DNA of 64,000 nt from Galerina marginata (taxonomy: Eukaryota > Basidiomycota > Agaricomycetes > Agaricales > Galerinaceae): contig JAECYW010000007.1 of assembly GCA_023014335.1 (NCBI GenBank), forward strand, positions 806,001 through 870,000. The letters run 5' to 3'. A program made the position numbers and the translations under genes. The notes beneath the pieces were generated by a model that did not search any database, was not told the origin of the DNA, and saw nothing but the letters and a program-made list of their open reading frames with translations. This document shows positions 11,801 to 23,376 of this stretch, in pieces (position 1 is the first letter of the stretch; the number at the start of each line of letters is the position of its first letter).

Positions 11801-13829
11801 AAGTGGGCTGAAACAGCCGCTATGATAATCTCGTCACCACTGACACCGGAAACATCTGGAGCTTTAACAGCTCTTGGGGATCAACTCCTCACTAACAACT
11901 GGGTTGAAGCCGCCCATGCATGGTCAGTCAACATATTGGATTTGGAATCTCGAATAACCCTTGCGTGTTTCTTAAAAGCTTTTTACTCTCGTCGCAAACT
12001 TCCGTCTTCGGTGGCCTTGGAAGCCCAGCGGCAAGAATTGTATTGGTTGGATCAAAAAACCATACAGATGTCATGAAAGATGCAGACGCCATTATATTCT
12101 CCGAAATTCTCGAGTTTGCGCTATCCCTCGTACCTGCAGTCAAAGGTCAAGAGCCATATCATGGTTTACCTCACCTTCAAGCCTACCGATTTATCAGGGC
12201 GGTGTCACTTGCGGAGACTGGCGACATTCAGCTAGCTAACCGGTAAATCACTTCAGTGTGCATATCTATGTACTAAACTGACCACACAAAACTAGATACT
12301 GCGAGGCAATCACGGCCTCCTTGACCCACGGTTCTCCTTATACTAACGTTGCTTTATTGGAGCAATTACAAGGCCTTCAACAACGTCTCTCGGGAGTATT
12401 CCACGGCGACAAATCTGCTTCGTGGATTGGAGGCAAGTTGAGTAAGCCAAGTCTGGATACCATCGGCGGATGGCTTGAAGGAAGGTTTACGAAGCTGGTA
12501 ACTGGTGACTCAGATTCCCCGACGCCAACAGCCGAGAATTCAAGGTCAACTGATCAACCGTTTGCCGGACCTTTTGCTCACTATAGCACTATTTCCTCCA
12601 CGACGCCATCCGCTCGATCTTCTCCACAACCACCTTCAGCGAATCTCCCGTCATTCCCGCCTCCCCAGCGAACGACATCTGCGATGGCAACATCAACACC
12701 TTATTCACAAGTACAGATTGAAAGGTCATCGTCGGCCATGGAATATATGCGACAGAAACCCAGTGTGCTGACGTCCAACAAAAATACAACCTCTATATCG
12801 TCTTCGCAATCCTCTCCTACAGCATATGGCCTGAATGGTCATTCTCGCTATGAAGACTCATATACACCGAAAACAGAGGAACTTGAGACTCCGGTTCAAG
12901 TAGCAACCTCCTGGTGGGGATCGGATGATAATAGCACATCAAATAATACCCCCACTGCTGCCACATTCATGCAAGTTGACGAATCTTCTATCCAGGCTAG
13001 TAGCGATGGATTCATTTCCTTAATGGATAGCCATTCTTTCGCCATTGGCCCTCATTCCCATAGCCAGCAGCCGAGCTCATCCTCTCAAACGATTAATGAA
13101 GAAGACGATAATGACCTTGGTTTAGGCAATTCCAGGCCAAAAACCGAAAAACAGGAGACAGAAACAGAGCCAGCCAAAGAGGAAGCATCCGCACCTGGGA
13201 ATGCTGCACCCCCTGCACCCCCAAAAACTGGTAAGTGTTTACTATTGCATCAGAGCTTAATTCGACCAACGACATCATAGAAACCCAAGCACCTGCTGGT
13301 AGCTGGTTGAGTCGATTGTGGAAGCGAAGTGATTCTACAACGCCTGGCCCAATTAAGGCCAGTCTCGGTGAAGAGTCTGCATTTTATTACGACAAGGAAC
13401 AGAAACGATGGGTGAACAAGAAAGTGAGTCGTTCATTGCTTAAGAAGGACATTGGAGAGCTTACATGCTTTACAGGCTGGTGCCGAGGAACCAGTGAAAC
13501 CTGCTGCACCTCCACCACCGCCCTCAAGAGCGCAAACTGCTTCCCCTGGAATGACTGGCGGCTCCAAACCACAACCGCCTCCAGGGCCACCTCCTCCACG
13601 TTCGGCGTCTGCAATCGATCTTAGCACCGAACCGCCAACCAAGGTTCCAATGCGTATTCGGTCAAACCTTGCCCCTCCCACAGAATCGGCTCCCAGTACG
13701 CCTACAGGTACAAGGATGTTGAACCCATCCGGCCTCCCCCCTCCAGGAAGACCGAAGTCAGGCGCTGCCAAACGCAATATACGCAGCCGCTATGTCGATG
13801 TATTTCAGGAAGGTGGTGGAGCAGCGTAG
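8819..13829 (+). CDS. SEC16: Sec16, COPII coat assembly scaffold
   Basis: Large peripheral scaffold of ER exit sites that organises the COPII coat (Sec23/24, Sec13/31, Sar1). About 1,540 residues. The N-terminal 590 or so are disordered and rich in Ser, Tyr, Pro and Gln. The central conserved domain begins near VVTFGFGGKMV. The ACE1 alpha-helical region follows (RPSTLDKIEELLLQGNRRQA, then AYSLFSGQGAAA). The extreme C-terminus has the motif RNIRSRYVDVFQ seen at the end of fungal Sec16. Exon edges read by eye: 8819-9161, 9215-11060, 11115-11599, 11652 onward, with further introns near 11923, 12243, 13230 and 13422. The third intron uses the acceptor before TCCAGGAATTGG, which keeps VQELVPINML in frame. 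A short tandem of Ser-Pro-Gln-Tyr codons lies near 9650-9680. Downstream OST3 is convergent. Confidence 0.93.
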
Positions 13830-14002
13830 ACTTCCAGCTGAATCACCACTTTTCTACTTATTTTCATATTCTTATAGACATTTAAATAAAAGCCGTTAAT
13901 ATTTTTTATCATCTGTTTCAAAGGGGCTTCACTGCATTTGTCATGGTGTTGCAAATGTCCAATATCAAATACTCTATTTTATACAGTGTGCCAAACTGTT
14001 GA

Positions 14003-15223
14003 CTACAAAAACAGCTTGAAAGGGTAACCTAGAGAGGAACAATTATATTCAGTAAGATCAAACACACGTTTGCTGTACACACCTCGATTTTTCACTCTGA
14101 AAAGAGAAACCAACACCGAATAGACGATCATTGTAACACCTGTCCACAAATAAACCTGCATGCGCTGTCTGTGAGGGGAACTTTGATATGGCACAACCAA
14201 AATGAGCATCAGAAACGATAAAGACAACAATCCATCTTAAAAGAAAGGTCAGTGAAAGGCAAAATTAAAAGACTTGGTTTGCAAACTCACATATGAACGC
14301 TACTACTTGGACTTCTTGACCAAATTGATTTTGGTATCCCGAAGCAATCCAGTTACCGTCACCACCACTGTAAGGAACACCTCGAATTCGAGTGAACATG
14401 TAACCCGACGTCATGACAAGAGAGGTGGTGACAGTCACGGCAGCCCATGTCCACTTGCTCTGCACAAGAGGTGAAATGAACCTGAGGAGGAAAGCCGACC
14501 CCAGAACTCCAATAGCAGTGGTAATCCAGCGAGCCCAGTCGATAGGGTCCTTGTATGGGATACGAACTGGGGTATATTTGGAGAGATATTCAGCCAGTGG
14601 ACCAGGCTCAAATCCGCTGCAAAACATTTGTTAATTTAATAAGAGACAAGAATTCAAGGAGGACGTACTCAGAGAAGTCGTATTTAACTGGCGATCCACT
14701 CCCACTAGCAGGCTTTCGGACCCCATTCGCAGGAGGGTAGTGATATACTATTGGCGCAGATGAGATTCCAAGCTATTCAACAGATGACATGTGAGGAAAT
14801 TCAAGAATATGTAGTGATTGACTGACATTTTGGAATACCGAACTTCCGTCGTCAAAATCCAAGGTCGCGAAAAAATGCTCGTTGCGCTGGTCGGCAGCGG
14901 TACCAGTCCAAGCCTTTGCTACTGAGCCCCAAGAGGGGTTGAATTCTCTATGTCAAGTCGAGTGAGATGGGAATTGTATGTGTAAAACAAGATTATACAA
15001 ACTTGCAGGGATTGCAACGACGCCTTGGATCCAATGCAGTGAATTGGATAGAGGCAGACCAGGTGCGCTTGGGAGAAGTTAACAGGTCGTAAGTCTCAGC
15101 GTTCAGTTTGATGACACCGTTTCCCGCAGACGCCAACTGGACAAGCTGTTGTTGGGGTGTTGCCGCCAAAGAAGAAGGGAATGAAATGAGAGCACAAAGC
15201 CCTGCGATTAAAAGGCCTCTCAT
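14003..15223 (-). CDS. Ost3/Ost6 subunit of oligosaccharyltransferase
   Basis: ER membrane subunit of the N-glycosylation complex; its lumenal thioredoxin-like domain holds acceptor proteins by mixed disulfides. Visible are an N-terminal signal peptide (MRGLLIAGLCALISF...), a thioredoxin-type CxxC motif (CNPC) at the end of exon 1, and a C-terminal half with four hydrophobic segments (including IGVLGSAFLLRFISPLV). The C-terminus reads KNRGYPFKLFL once the intron at about 14034-14083 is removed, which resembles the end of known Ost3 proteins. About 320 residues. Its start lies 135 bp from the start of MTR3 on the other strand, so the two probably share a promoter. The choice between OST3 and OST6 cannot be made here. 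Confidence 0.92.
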
Positions 15224-15358
15224 AACTTTTTGAATGAATGGACGAAGGCAAGTTACAGGTCATTGAATTCTGGAGGACGTGTCAAGATGGGAATAGAATC
15301 ACATGATCACGCGTAACACTGATTTTTTTGACCTCCTTCCTTGCATTGCTTCAATAAT
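15224..15358. promoter_or_regulatory. Divergent promoter of OST3 and MTR3
   Basis: Only 135 bp separate the two start codons. The sequence includes CACATGATCACGCG (about 15300-15313) and a T-run. No TATA box is evident. Shared regulation is inferred from spacing alone. Confidence 0.4.
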
Positions 15359-16406
15359 ATGGCACAAAATGTCTTTGATCGTAGAAGGACAAATGGACCA
15401 GAGGAAAGCCTCCCTTTTGTCTTCGACGAGGCCATGACCAACGATTGGTCTGAAGGACAGCCTAGGAAAAATAGGGCAGCCACAGATATACGACCTATAT
15501 GTAAGTAACGTAGCCGTGTTTATTCGATTTACCCCAACATAATTACTAGCTCAAAGTCCTGCAGCCTGGACTTATTAGTCAGGCCACTGGCTCGGCGTAC
15601 ATCGAAACTGAACGAACCAAAATTGCTTGTGCGATGTAAGATTCTTCGCTCGCCAGAGTAGATCCATTCCTTAACGTTCCTCTTAGCTACGGTCCCCGCC
15701 AATCCAAAAATGTCGCATTTCACGAAAAAGGGCGTCTCAAGGTGGAGGTTAAATTTGCACCATATTCATGTCCAACGCGCAGAGCCCCCATGCGTGTAAA
15801 TTTGTTGTCCTTTTCGGGATCAGCGCACATAATGACTTTTAAAACAGGATGCTGAAGATAGATCTGTCGCAATGGCAGTGCATCAGGCACTTTTATCTTC
15901 CGTGCGCCTGGAAACCCTCCCAAAAGCGACAATCGATATTTTTATCACCGTGATCGAGACCGATGGAATAGAAGGGTGTGTAGCTGCAGGATCGATAGCC
16001 GCCAGTACGGCTCTGACGCATGCCGGAATTGAAGTTATTGGTCTGGTAATGTCCTGTTCGGCAGTGCGTTAGACCTCTCGTTCTTTCTTTCATATACTTA
16101 ATTCCTTATGCAGGCCGTTATGGGCTCTGAGGTTTGGCTAGACCCGACGGATGAAGAATCTCGGTCGTCGAACGGCACTTTGGTGCTTTCTTGTATGCCT
16201 GCATTATCGACTGTCACAAGTATATGGCAGACTGGACGTATGACTCCCAATGAAGTGCTTTCTGTAAGTGTGAAGTGTGCTTTGCTGCTTAATTTTGTTC
16301 AATCTTTGATATCTCCAACTGCCAGTGCATAGATGCTTGCCAAAGTCGTTGTAACGATATTCACGCCGTTGTTGCTCAGGCATTACTCGAGACTCGTACT
16401 AAGTAG
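15359..16406 (+). CDS. MTR3: Exosome subunit with RNase PH fold, Mtr3/EXOSC6-like
   Basis: Non-catalytic core subunit of the RNA exosome ring, which processes and degrades RNA in nucleus and cytoplasm. The spliced protein (about 240 residues) starts MAQNVFDRRR. It has the RNase PH N-terminal strand pattern RPIFLQPGLISQATGSAYIE, then YGPRQSKN, the segment RSVAMAVHQALLSSVRLE, and the second half GIEGCVAAGSIAASTALTHA. Order and motifs fit EXOSC6/Mtr3 better than Rrp41, Rrp46 or the Rrp42/43/45 class. The first intron needs the acceptor just before TCCTGCAGCC to keep frame. The stop is the TAG at 16404-16406. The paralogue assignment within the family is the less certain part. Confidence 0.85.
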
Positions 16407-16536
16407 TACTTAAAAGTTAAATACTCAGTCCGGTTGTCCGGCCCGATATATGAGTTTATGTTTGCTTTCACCGCCTAAATATAACAATTTTGAGGTTGTC
16501 ACCTACCACAGTTGGTCCAGAAATCCACTCTCCTCC

Positions 16537-19052
16537 ATGTCTAATAATGCGAGAGATGATTATGTGGTGCTCAAATCTACCCTGACATACCCACCGTCTC
16601 CACGGTCAAGACATTCTAACGATTCCGACGATTCATTACGAGCTTTAGAGGTTTCTGACGGCCCAGCTGAGGGTTCCCATACGCGGCGGTATGACTTTCG
16701 GTGTCCTAATTTACCAACAAATCATGATATTCTTCTAGTGGGCGGTCATATTCAATGTCGGGTTTTGATTTTCAACATGATTTGGTTTGTCCCTGCCAAT
16801 CAAACTGCGACTGTCCTGTGTGCCAACTTTGAACTTCTCAAGTTGCCGCTAAGCGCTAGTGTGACTGACCCGGGAAACCTTCATGCAGAGGGAACAGAAA
16901 AGAATATAAGCCTAATTAACGGTAAGTATCAATTCAGCTGCTGGACACCAATAATCTGAACCATGTCATTACAGGAATTGCCCTGGTCGTTGGTTTGCAA
17001 GTACGTTTCTTCCACATAATTGCACCATCTCAGCTGATTTCTTTCTGTGGTTAAGATTGGCTCGGGGATCTTGTAGGAAACTTCTTACCTTACCCACCAT
17101 CTCCCTAAATTAAATGACGTGGTGGCTTTCCTCAGTTCATCTCCTGGAGTCGTCGTGGCCAATACGCACAGCGTCGGAGCCAGTCTGTTGGTCTGGGTGG
17201 CATCTGGCCTGCTAGCATGGACAGGTGCCAGTAGTTTCGCAGAATTAGGATCTGCTATCCCACAAAACGGAGGAGCGCAGGCTTACCTTTCCTATGCATA
17301 TGGGCCGTTAGTATCTTACTTGTTCGCCTGGACCGCTATAATTGCCCTTAAACCAGGTCAGCTCCACCTGGGCATCTTCTTATAGAACCCACGCTTACAT
17401 TCTGCAGGAGGTAATGCGGTCATCAGCCTTATTTTTGCAGAATATCTAAACAGGATGATTTGGCATACAACCCGCGACGATGTATCGCCCGATGACATCC
17501 CTCAATGGGCTATCAAACTCACTGCAATCGGAGCAGTTGTAGTTGTGACAGCCTTGTGTGTCGGGGCAAAGAAATTGGGAACGCGCGTGGCTGTGGTATT
17601 TACGACGGTGAAGGTGAGCAGCCTTTTGGATTTCATCGTTACGTTCCTACTTACCTCAATCACTTTTAGGTCACTTCTCTGGTACGTGCAGAAAATTGCA
17701 CTTGTGCATTTGTTGTCTTATATTTGGCAAGATTCTGGTCACAGTTCTTGGAATTGTTCAACTAGCACGGGGGAAGGCTTCCAGTTCGCTAAGAGAACCT
17801 CTTTTTACTGGATCAAGTACGAGTCCATCATCGTATTCGCTGGCCTTTTATTCTGGCCTTTGGGCTTTTGATGGTTGGGACCAAGCCAACTTTGTTGGGG
17901 GAGAAATGAATCAACCTGAAAAGAATATACCCCGCGCCATTCATTCTAGCATGATTTTGGTCACAGTTCGTGCTTTACCTTCTAATTGCTCATTATTTTC
18001 TAATTTTATGCAGTTATTATTTCTCCTTGCCAATGTTTCTTATTTTGTTGTGCTCGATAAGGTTCTTACCTTTAGCCAGGTTTTCCGAAGTTTCACTCAT
18101 CGAACGTGTAGAATACCGTTGGCTTAAGCAACACCGTGGCGATGGATTTCGGGCGAGCACTGTTTGGTCCAATTGGTGGTAGTCTTTTTGCATTCATGGT
18201 GGCTTTTTCGTGCTTTGGGGCGCTTAACGGTCTGTCATTTAAGATTGTTTATCTTCTCAACTGATACACTTTCCAGGGTCTTTCTTTACCTCTTCCAGAT
18301 TGGTATACGCAGCCAGTCGAGAACGCTATCTCCCGGCTATCTTTGGCAAGCTACATTCTACTCGCCGGACACCTTTAAACGCCGCTCTCCTTCAAGCTGG
18401 AATTACTGTTGCATTCATTATGATTGGCAGCGGATTTAGGTCCTTGATTAATTTCTCGGTCGTGGCTTCTTGGGCATTTTATTTCCTCACTGTGTTGGGG
18501 CTCGTGATACTGCGAATCAAGGAGCCAATGCTTGAAAGGTGTGCCCAGGTTTGAAAATCTGACTTTCACAAGTCTCAAAGGATTCACACTGCAGACCCTA
18601 TAAGACTTGGATTATTACTCCCTTAACTTTCTGCGGTGTAAGCTCTAAAATCTCCTATTGCATTTGCCCTTGATCTAACCTGTTCGTCCACTTTAAGGTT
18701 GCTTTATTCCTTCTCTGTATGCCTATCATTGCGGCTCCTGCAGAGGCCATTGCAGTACTGGGTATGATCAATATCCGAACAAGAGCCACATTCACAACTA
18801 ATCTCTTTCGGTGTAGGCTTCGTCCTTGCCGGGATTCCTGTGTATTACATGACACAAACCGCAGACGATGACGGGCGACCACGTATAATTTGTAAGCCAC
18901 GCAATTTGTCGCATCTTATCTTTGACTTGATCCCTACTGTAGCATGGTTTGCAAACTGTATAGAACGGCTACGGGGCCGCTCACGAGCAGCGGATGGCTG
19001 GGAGGCGGTTGCTACGGATGGCGAGGAGACCGTTGAGCTGGATCATCGGTAG
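16537..19052 (+). CDS. L-type amino-acid permease (LAT/Mup1-like)
   Basis: Multi-pass plasma-membrane amino-acid transporter of the APC superfamily, LAT/MUP branch (yeast Mup1 and Mup3 import methionine). About 580 residues with a hydrophilic N-terminal tail. The first membrane helix carries the substrate-binding signature GIALVVGLQIGSGIFSSPG. About eleven more hydrophobic stretches follow, including SGLWAFDGWDQANFVGGEM, which is typical of LAT proteins. The tail ends EETVELDHR. About a dozen short introns are present. The ATG at 16537 is chosen because it begins a normal N-terminal tail; an in-frame ATG at 16450 would add 29 residues. Substrate cannot be read from sequence. Confidence 0.9.
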
Positions 19053-19492
19053 CGGCCAGTTATGGTCGCGATTTATACCATAGCCGACACTGACAAGAGG
19101 GGACCGTAGTAATTTAGTTCATGCTGAAGTCAGTAGATTACACGCTATTTATTAGGATATATAGATTCACGCTTTGCAATGCTTTGGGTACTTATAATTA
19201 ATCTGTCGATTGTCCAGCAAATGGCGGGATGTCATCATCTGAAAAGGCCGAAGTAGTATGGTCATCTTCCGAGGAAGCGGCTGGAAGCGGTTTGAGGCAC
19301 TGCCGTGCAGTTGCGCGATTTTCCAATTTTGGGTTGTCACCAAGGCGAACTTTGTTATAAAGCACTATCCGGCCCACACCTGGTTTCTCATTACCCACCT
19401 CCAGCCACTTTCACTGTGAGTCCCTCTGTTCATCCAAACTTCCCCAACTTTTGACTGACGAGGTCTGGCTGTCGATTCTTGAAGAATCCATC
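19053..19492. other. Permease to ATX1 intergenic region
   Basis: This 440-bp stretch holds the 3' flank of the permease and the upstream region of ATX1. The minus strand is open from about 19198 to 19416, without an ATG of its own in that span. I do not count it as a gene. Confidence 0.4.
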
Positions 19493-19930
19493 ATGGTATG
19501 GACCCTGCACTATCTGGCCCGAAAGATCACTGATCATCTCTGCAGAGCGAACATACCTACAAATTCGACGTCAAGGTCCGCATACTTATCGACGACTACT
19601 TTTTATCAAACAGCGTATTGAACGGATGACTTTAGATGACATGTTCTGGCTGCTCCGGCGCCGTCACCCGTGTTCTCGAGAAGGCGAAGGCCGATGGTGA
19701 ATAACATCCCTCGTGGACCCGAACCCCATTCTAACCTCGGAACGACAGGTGTGACCTCTTACAAGGTCGATCTGGAGACCCAAGAAGTCCTCGTCAATGC
19801 CACTCTCCCCTACGATGACGTGCTTGCAAGGATTAAGAAGACAGGCAAAGAGGCAAGTACAGCCAATCTATCCGACGGTCGACTTGCTTATAGATTGCAA
19901 TAGGTCAGGTCTGGGACCACCATTGTCTGA
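19493..19930 (+). CDS. ATX1: Copper metallochaperone Atx1
   Basis: Small cytosolic copper carrier that delivers Cu(I) to the P-type ATPase Ccc2 of the secretory pathway. The spliced product is 74 residues (yeast Atx1 has 73): MSEHTYKFDVK, then the metal-binding loop MTCSGCSGAV with both copper-binding cysteines, then VTSYKVDLETQEVLVNATLP and KKTGKEVRSGTTIV. Exons: 19493-19495 (the ATG alone), 19546-19575, 19636-19696, 19749-19852 and 19904-19930. The last intron begins GCAAGT rather than GT, a GC-AG intron. Total exon length is 225 nt, which divides exactly into 75 codons. The motif and length make this a confident call. Confidence 0.93.
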
Positions 19931-20369
19931 AGTTTCTCCCTGTTGTTGCAAAGATTCAATCTGTATATATGATAGAATGAGGATTCGTCATACCTATTTT
20001 TCTTATGTTTTTACTGTCACTGGTAGACCTCGAATCCCGATTATGAATTCAGCTATAAGGCCAGGTCTTTATGTAGAGATGTTGTTGAGTTAAGTGTTAC
20101 TGTAATATTGTAACAAAGGCAGAAAAAGTCAGGTATCTTGAAAAAGTAGGTACCCTACTACTACTTGGAACTACAGTACAACAGTGAAAGCAAGCAAGAG
20201 AGCGAGGAATGAAAAACAGAAAGGTCCCAAAAAGCCCCGAGGTATCTATTAAAATATTCCTTAAGGTATTAACTAACAAGAGGAAATGAAAAGTGGATAT
20301 CAATCATTACAGGTGTGAGTGTGTTCCAGCACGGCATATGCAATGGCCCCAATGGTAAACCACAAGCAG
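19931..20369. other. 3' flanks of ATX1 and the unrecognised gene
   Basis: Convergent intergenic region of 439 bp, AT-rich. It contains a Pumilio-type octamer just after the ATX1 stop, listed separately. No gene was seen. Confidence 0.4.
19962..19969 (+). promoter_or_regulatory. Candidate Puf3/Pumilio binding site in the ATX1 3' flank
   Basis: The octamer TGTATATA lies 32 bases after the ATX1 stop codon, in sense orientation. It matches the UGUANAUA consensus that the window's own Pumilio protein should read. That the 3' UTR extends over it, and that it is bound, are inference. Confidence 0.35.
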
Positions 20370-22548
20370 TTACGTGACCTCTAAGACAGATGTCTCCAAA
20401 ACTCGGAATTGCTCTGGATCCTTCGAATGTTCTGACCACCCGACAATGTCTCGCCAATTATGACCATTCGCTTCCTTCTCCCCTGCCCCTGCAAACATCC
20501 CGACTTCATCGTCATTCAGACCACGGAATATGAGGAATAACCGAGTGAAGACGCATGGCTCCGTGGTTACTGAAATATCGACTGCGGCCGCAATTTTGCT
20601 GGGAGACAAAAACCTGTAGGCAATGTTCTTGTGTGCAGAGAAAGCCGACATATTATTGCTAAAGGGATTAAACAATTTAACAATTTAAATGCGATAATTT
20701 TGAAATTTTGCATACTTAATAAAAGCAGTGCGAGCATGCAATGACATTCCCAGTTGATCAAGCACATTCATGAGGTGAGGTATGAAATCGCGGAAGGACA
20801 TCGCAAATCCATTGCGAGGTGTAATAAAATTATTAGGGTCCATCATTGAGGCATCAGGACTAGGCAACTTGAGTCAGACTTCGCGTTCTATCGAGGACAA
20901 CATAAGCACTCACATAGCCTCATAGTATAGGGCTGTAGACACCATTTCACTTTCAAAATGTTCCAGAGCACCTCCAGGGTGTACTCGCAAAAAGTATTTT
21001 ACTCTGTTATCTTCTACTTGTTCTGGTGGTGGCCATGCAACTCCTGGTTTCCAAAGAGGCGAAAAGGTCAGAACAACGTCACAGTACTGCACCGCCGGAG
21101 ACAGGATGGTGAGGTTGCATTTAGCTGCCGTTAGCTTCGAGATAACGGCCAATTTGGTCATAACCCGATTGTCGATCAGCAAGTCTGGCGCAAAATCTTC
21201 TCCAGGAGGAAGCCTGGTACCAGTGAACTCCATCGTGTGGGTGTCTCCCGAATGGATTATATCCAGCTTTCCCCAAAACACGCCATCAACTAAAGTCCCA
21301 TCTTCCATCCTTGCCATGTCCAGTTCGTCGGAGCTTACGGTGACGTCCAATGCAACATTTTGGCCAGGCGTAAGTTCTAAATTGAAAGTGCCAGGCATTT
21401 CGAGAACAGGTGGAGGCCTAAATCAATATAAGGCACGTTATCGACTGAAGTAGATAGGGAAAACTTACGGCGGCGGTCTGGTTTAGAGCATGATGGTAAA
21501 CATTGGGACTTGTATGGAAATCGATAGACGACGACTTACGGCGGTTCATTAGGAGGGGGGGGTGCATCGCTAACAATTTCAACTCGTATGCCTTGGACCC
21601 CCATTATAGCAATCTGATACGAGTCCTCGCCAGTGAGCTGAGACGATTACGATAAGTGAATGGATGCGCATGACTCTGAAAAGCACACACATAGATGTAA
21701 GGCCCAGCTACGAGCCGCTAAAGGTCGGGGTAAGCGAATTTCTGTGCAGTTGGGCAGATTAACTCACTGCTGCATGTATTGACGCATACTCCACGGGCAC
21801 ACGTAGATTGAACATGGCATCCGGAGGCGGTTTCGTCCAGTCTTGGGCAGCCGCCATGAGTTCCTATGAAACAATGAGACATAAGCCTCCAGACAAAGGT
21901 AGATTTACGGACATTGAAGGAGTTCGGTAGCTGTTAAATTAGATGTCAATCATCAGATACCTTGAATGCTGGGGAAAGCCCACCATTCGCAGTGTCTCCA
22001 TGTCGCCGTAGGCAAGCGTCAGGAGTCGGGGGCGTGCCACGGCCATTGGTGGTTGCTTGACGTCTGGTTCTTTGGGTTTTGGCTTGAATTTGCCCCAGAA
22101 AGCTTGAGTTGGCAGACTCGCACTTGTGGACCTGTTAAGAATGGCGAACGTAGTGAAAGATGAGACGTACGGCTAAAAGAGAGGTGGGACAAGGCCTACG
22201 TCGGAGAAAGGAGCATGAAGAGAAAAAGAAAGGTGTATTCCTAAGGTGGATGTTATCAGGATTCAAAGCATACGTAGGCCGAAACCGATTGGGAGAATTG
22301 TTGTGTTGCAAACACGCGCCACGATGAAAACACGAGGCGTACGAGGCAAAGGGCACTTTATCGATCTCAGCAATCACTGTGGGTCGACTGATATCGCCGA
22401 TAGAGGTGGAGGCTTCCAAATGTGAAATAATATCACGACGGCGCTGGCGGATCTAAAGCTGCAACGTTGGCGGAGGTTGAGGACAAGGACTCACGGAACT
22501 CCAGGGGTGTGAGCAGAAATAGGACTTTGCGATAAGATAACGGTACAT
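20370..22548 (-). CDS. Protein of unknown function, about 560 residues
   Basis: I do not recognise this protein. By-eye splicing gives one continuous frame starting MYRYLIAKSYFCSHPWSS (22548). It continues through a basic stretch (IRQRRRD), then RFRPTSTSASLPTQAFWGKF once an intron of about 135 nt is removed, then ARPRLLTLAYGDMETLRMVG. A proline run (DAPPPPNEPP) precedes a region that looks like beta-sheet (FNLELTPGQNVALDVTVSSDELD). The C-terminal part contains FITPRNGFAMSFRDFIPHLMNVL and ends in VLETSVLEVT. No catalytic signature or membrane helix is evident. The basic N-terminus could be a mitochondrial presequence. About eight introns have consensus sites. The N-terminal third is the least certain part: an alternative start is the ATG at 22046 (MAVARP). 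It is head-to-head with the SAP-domain gene, 64 bp between starts. Confidence 0.7.
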
Positions 22549-22612
22549 AGATCCTTATGTAAGCCCTGATCGCTTTCTGCCTGCGCTCGATGTCACTCTT
22601 GTCAGGACCAAT
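22549..22612. promoter_or_regulatory. Very short divergent promoter
   Basis: Only 64 bp separate the start codons of the unrecognised gene (-) and the SAP-domain gene (+), if the 22548 start is right. There is no room for two independent promoters. Confidence 0.35.
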
Positions 22613-23376
22613 ATGTTGCGCATCGCCCGCCTACCCCCAAGAATACGGCCTGTGCAACCCAATTGCAGGGGTTTAGTATCTTCGGCGCTTTTGTCGCGTG
22701 CATGGCAGAACGAATCTATTGCCGAACTGAGGAGTGAAGCAAAACTTCGCGGTCTTTCGGCGTAAGTGCTGTGTCGCGCGTCTTATTTTTACTAGAATTG
22801 GAATTGTCCCACAGGAAAGGAAGCAAAGCTGCTCTAGCGTCCAGGATAGAAGATTATGAAAAAAATTTAGCCTTCCCAGGCTCACGGAATGCTTCAACAA
22901 CTCAGGCAACTCCTACCACGTCACCCCCGCCGTCCATCATCCCAGGAAATCCCGAACTGCCACCAACTTCTCATAAAGCCGTCTTCGATGTTAAAATTCC
23001 CAACCTGTCCCAGCCTGCTGTACAAGAAGCTGTCCAAGTTGTATGTTTCATGCAACCATTACGCGGTTTACTCAAGCTGAATATTTAATACTAGCCATAC
23101 CTTCCGGATTTCTGGCAATCATCGGCTCCCAGCGTTGATCCCATATCCGAAGAGCCTCAACCAAAACTTCTAGTCGTGGCGGGAGTGGACACTCATCATG
23201 GCGGTGGTCCTTCTCACAATCTTCTTGACCTTGGGAGTGGATCCTCTAAGATAGCCTCTGCTACCGAAAAAGCTATTGAAATCCTTCGCACGGATAGCTT
23301 GTTGGACGATATTTTGCAAGATTTACATCTTCCTCCGGCAAAGGGAATCAAGGAGAGTTTGCGAAGGATCTTCTAG
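22613..23376 (+). CDS. SAP-domain protein, probably mitochondrial
   Basis: About 215 residues. The N-terminus MLRIARLPPRIRPVQPNCRG is basic and lacks acidic residues, as in a mitochondrial presequence. A SAP motif follows at about residues 36-66 (SIAELRSEAKLRGLSA then KGSKAALASRIEDYE), a helix-extended-loop-helix fold that often binds nucleic acid. The middle is Pro/Thr/Ser-rich. Introns at 22762-22815 and about 23042-23095 have normal sites. A yeast mitochondrial protein with a SAP domain is Aim34, but I cannot show orthology. In the model used the protein ends ESLRRIF at the TAG of 23374-23376. Another frame running through the same end reads GEFAKDLLAAMRKRWYLKFWV, which looks more like a conserved tail, so the 3' end may be mis-modelled. 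Confidence 0.7.

Noticed and set aside
19198..19416. Minus-strand open frame of about 70 codons between the permease and ATX1
   Set aside because: It has no ATG of its own. A short ATG-started frame upstream is in phase but separated by a TGA, and its ATG would abut the ATX1 start on the other strand. No splice sites join the two parts in frame.
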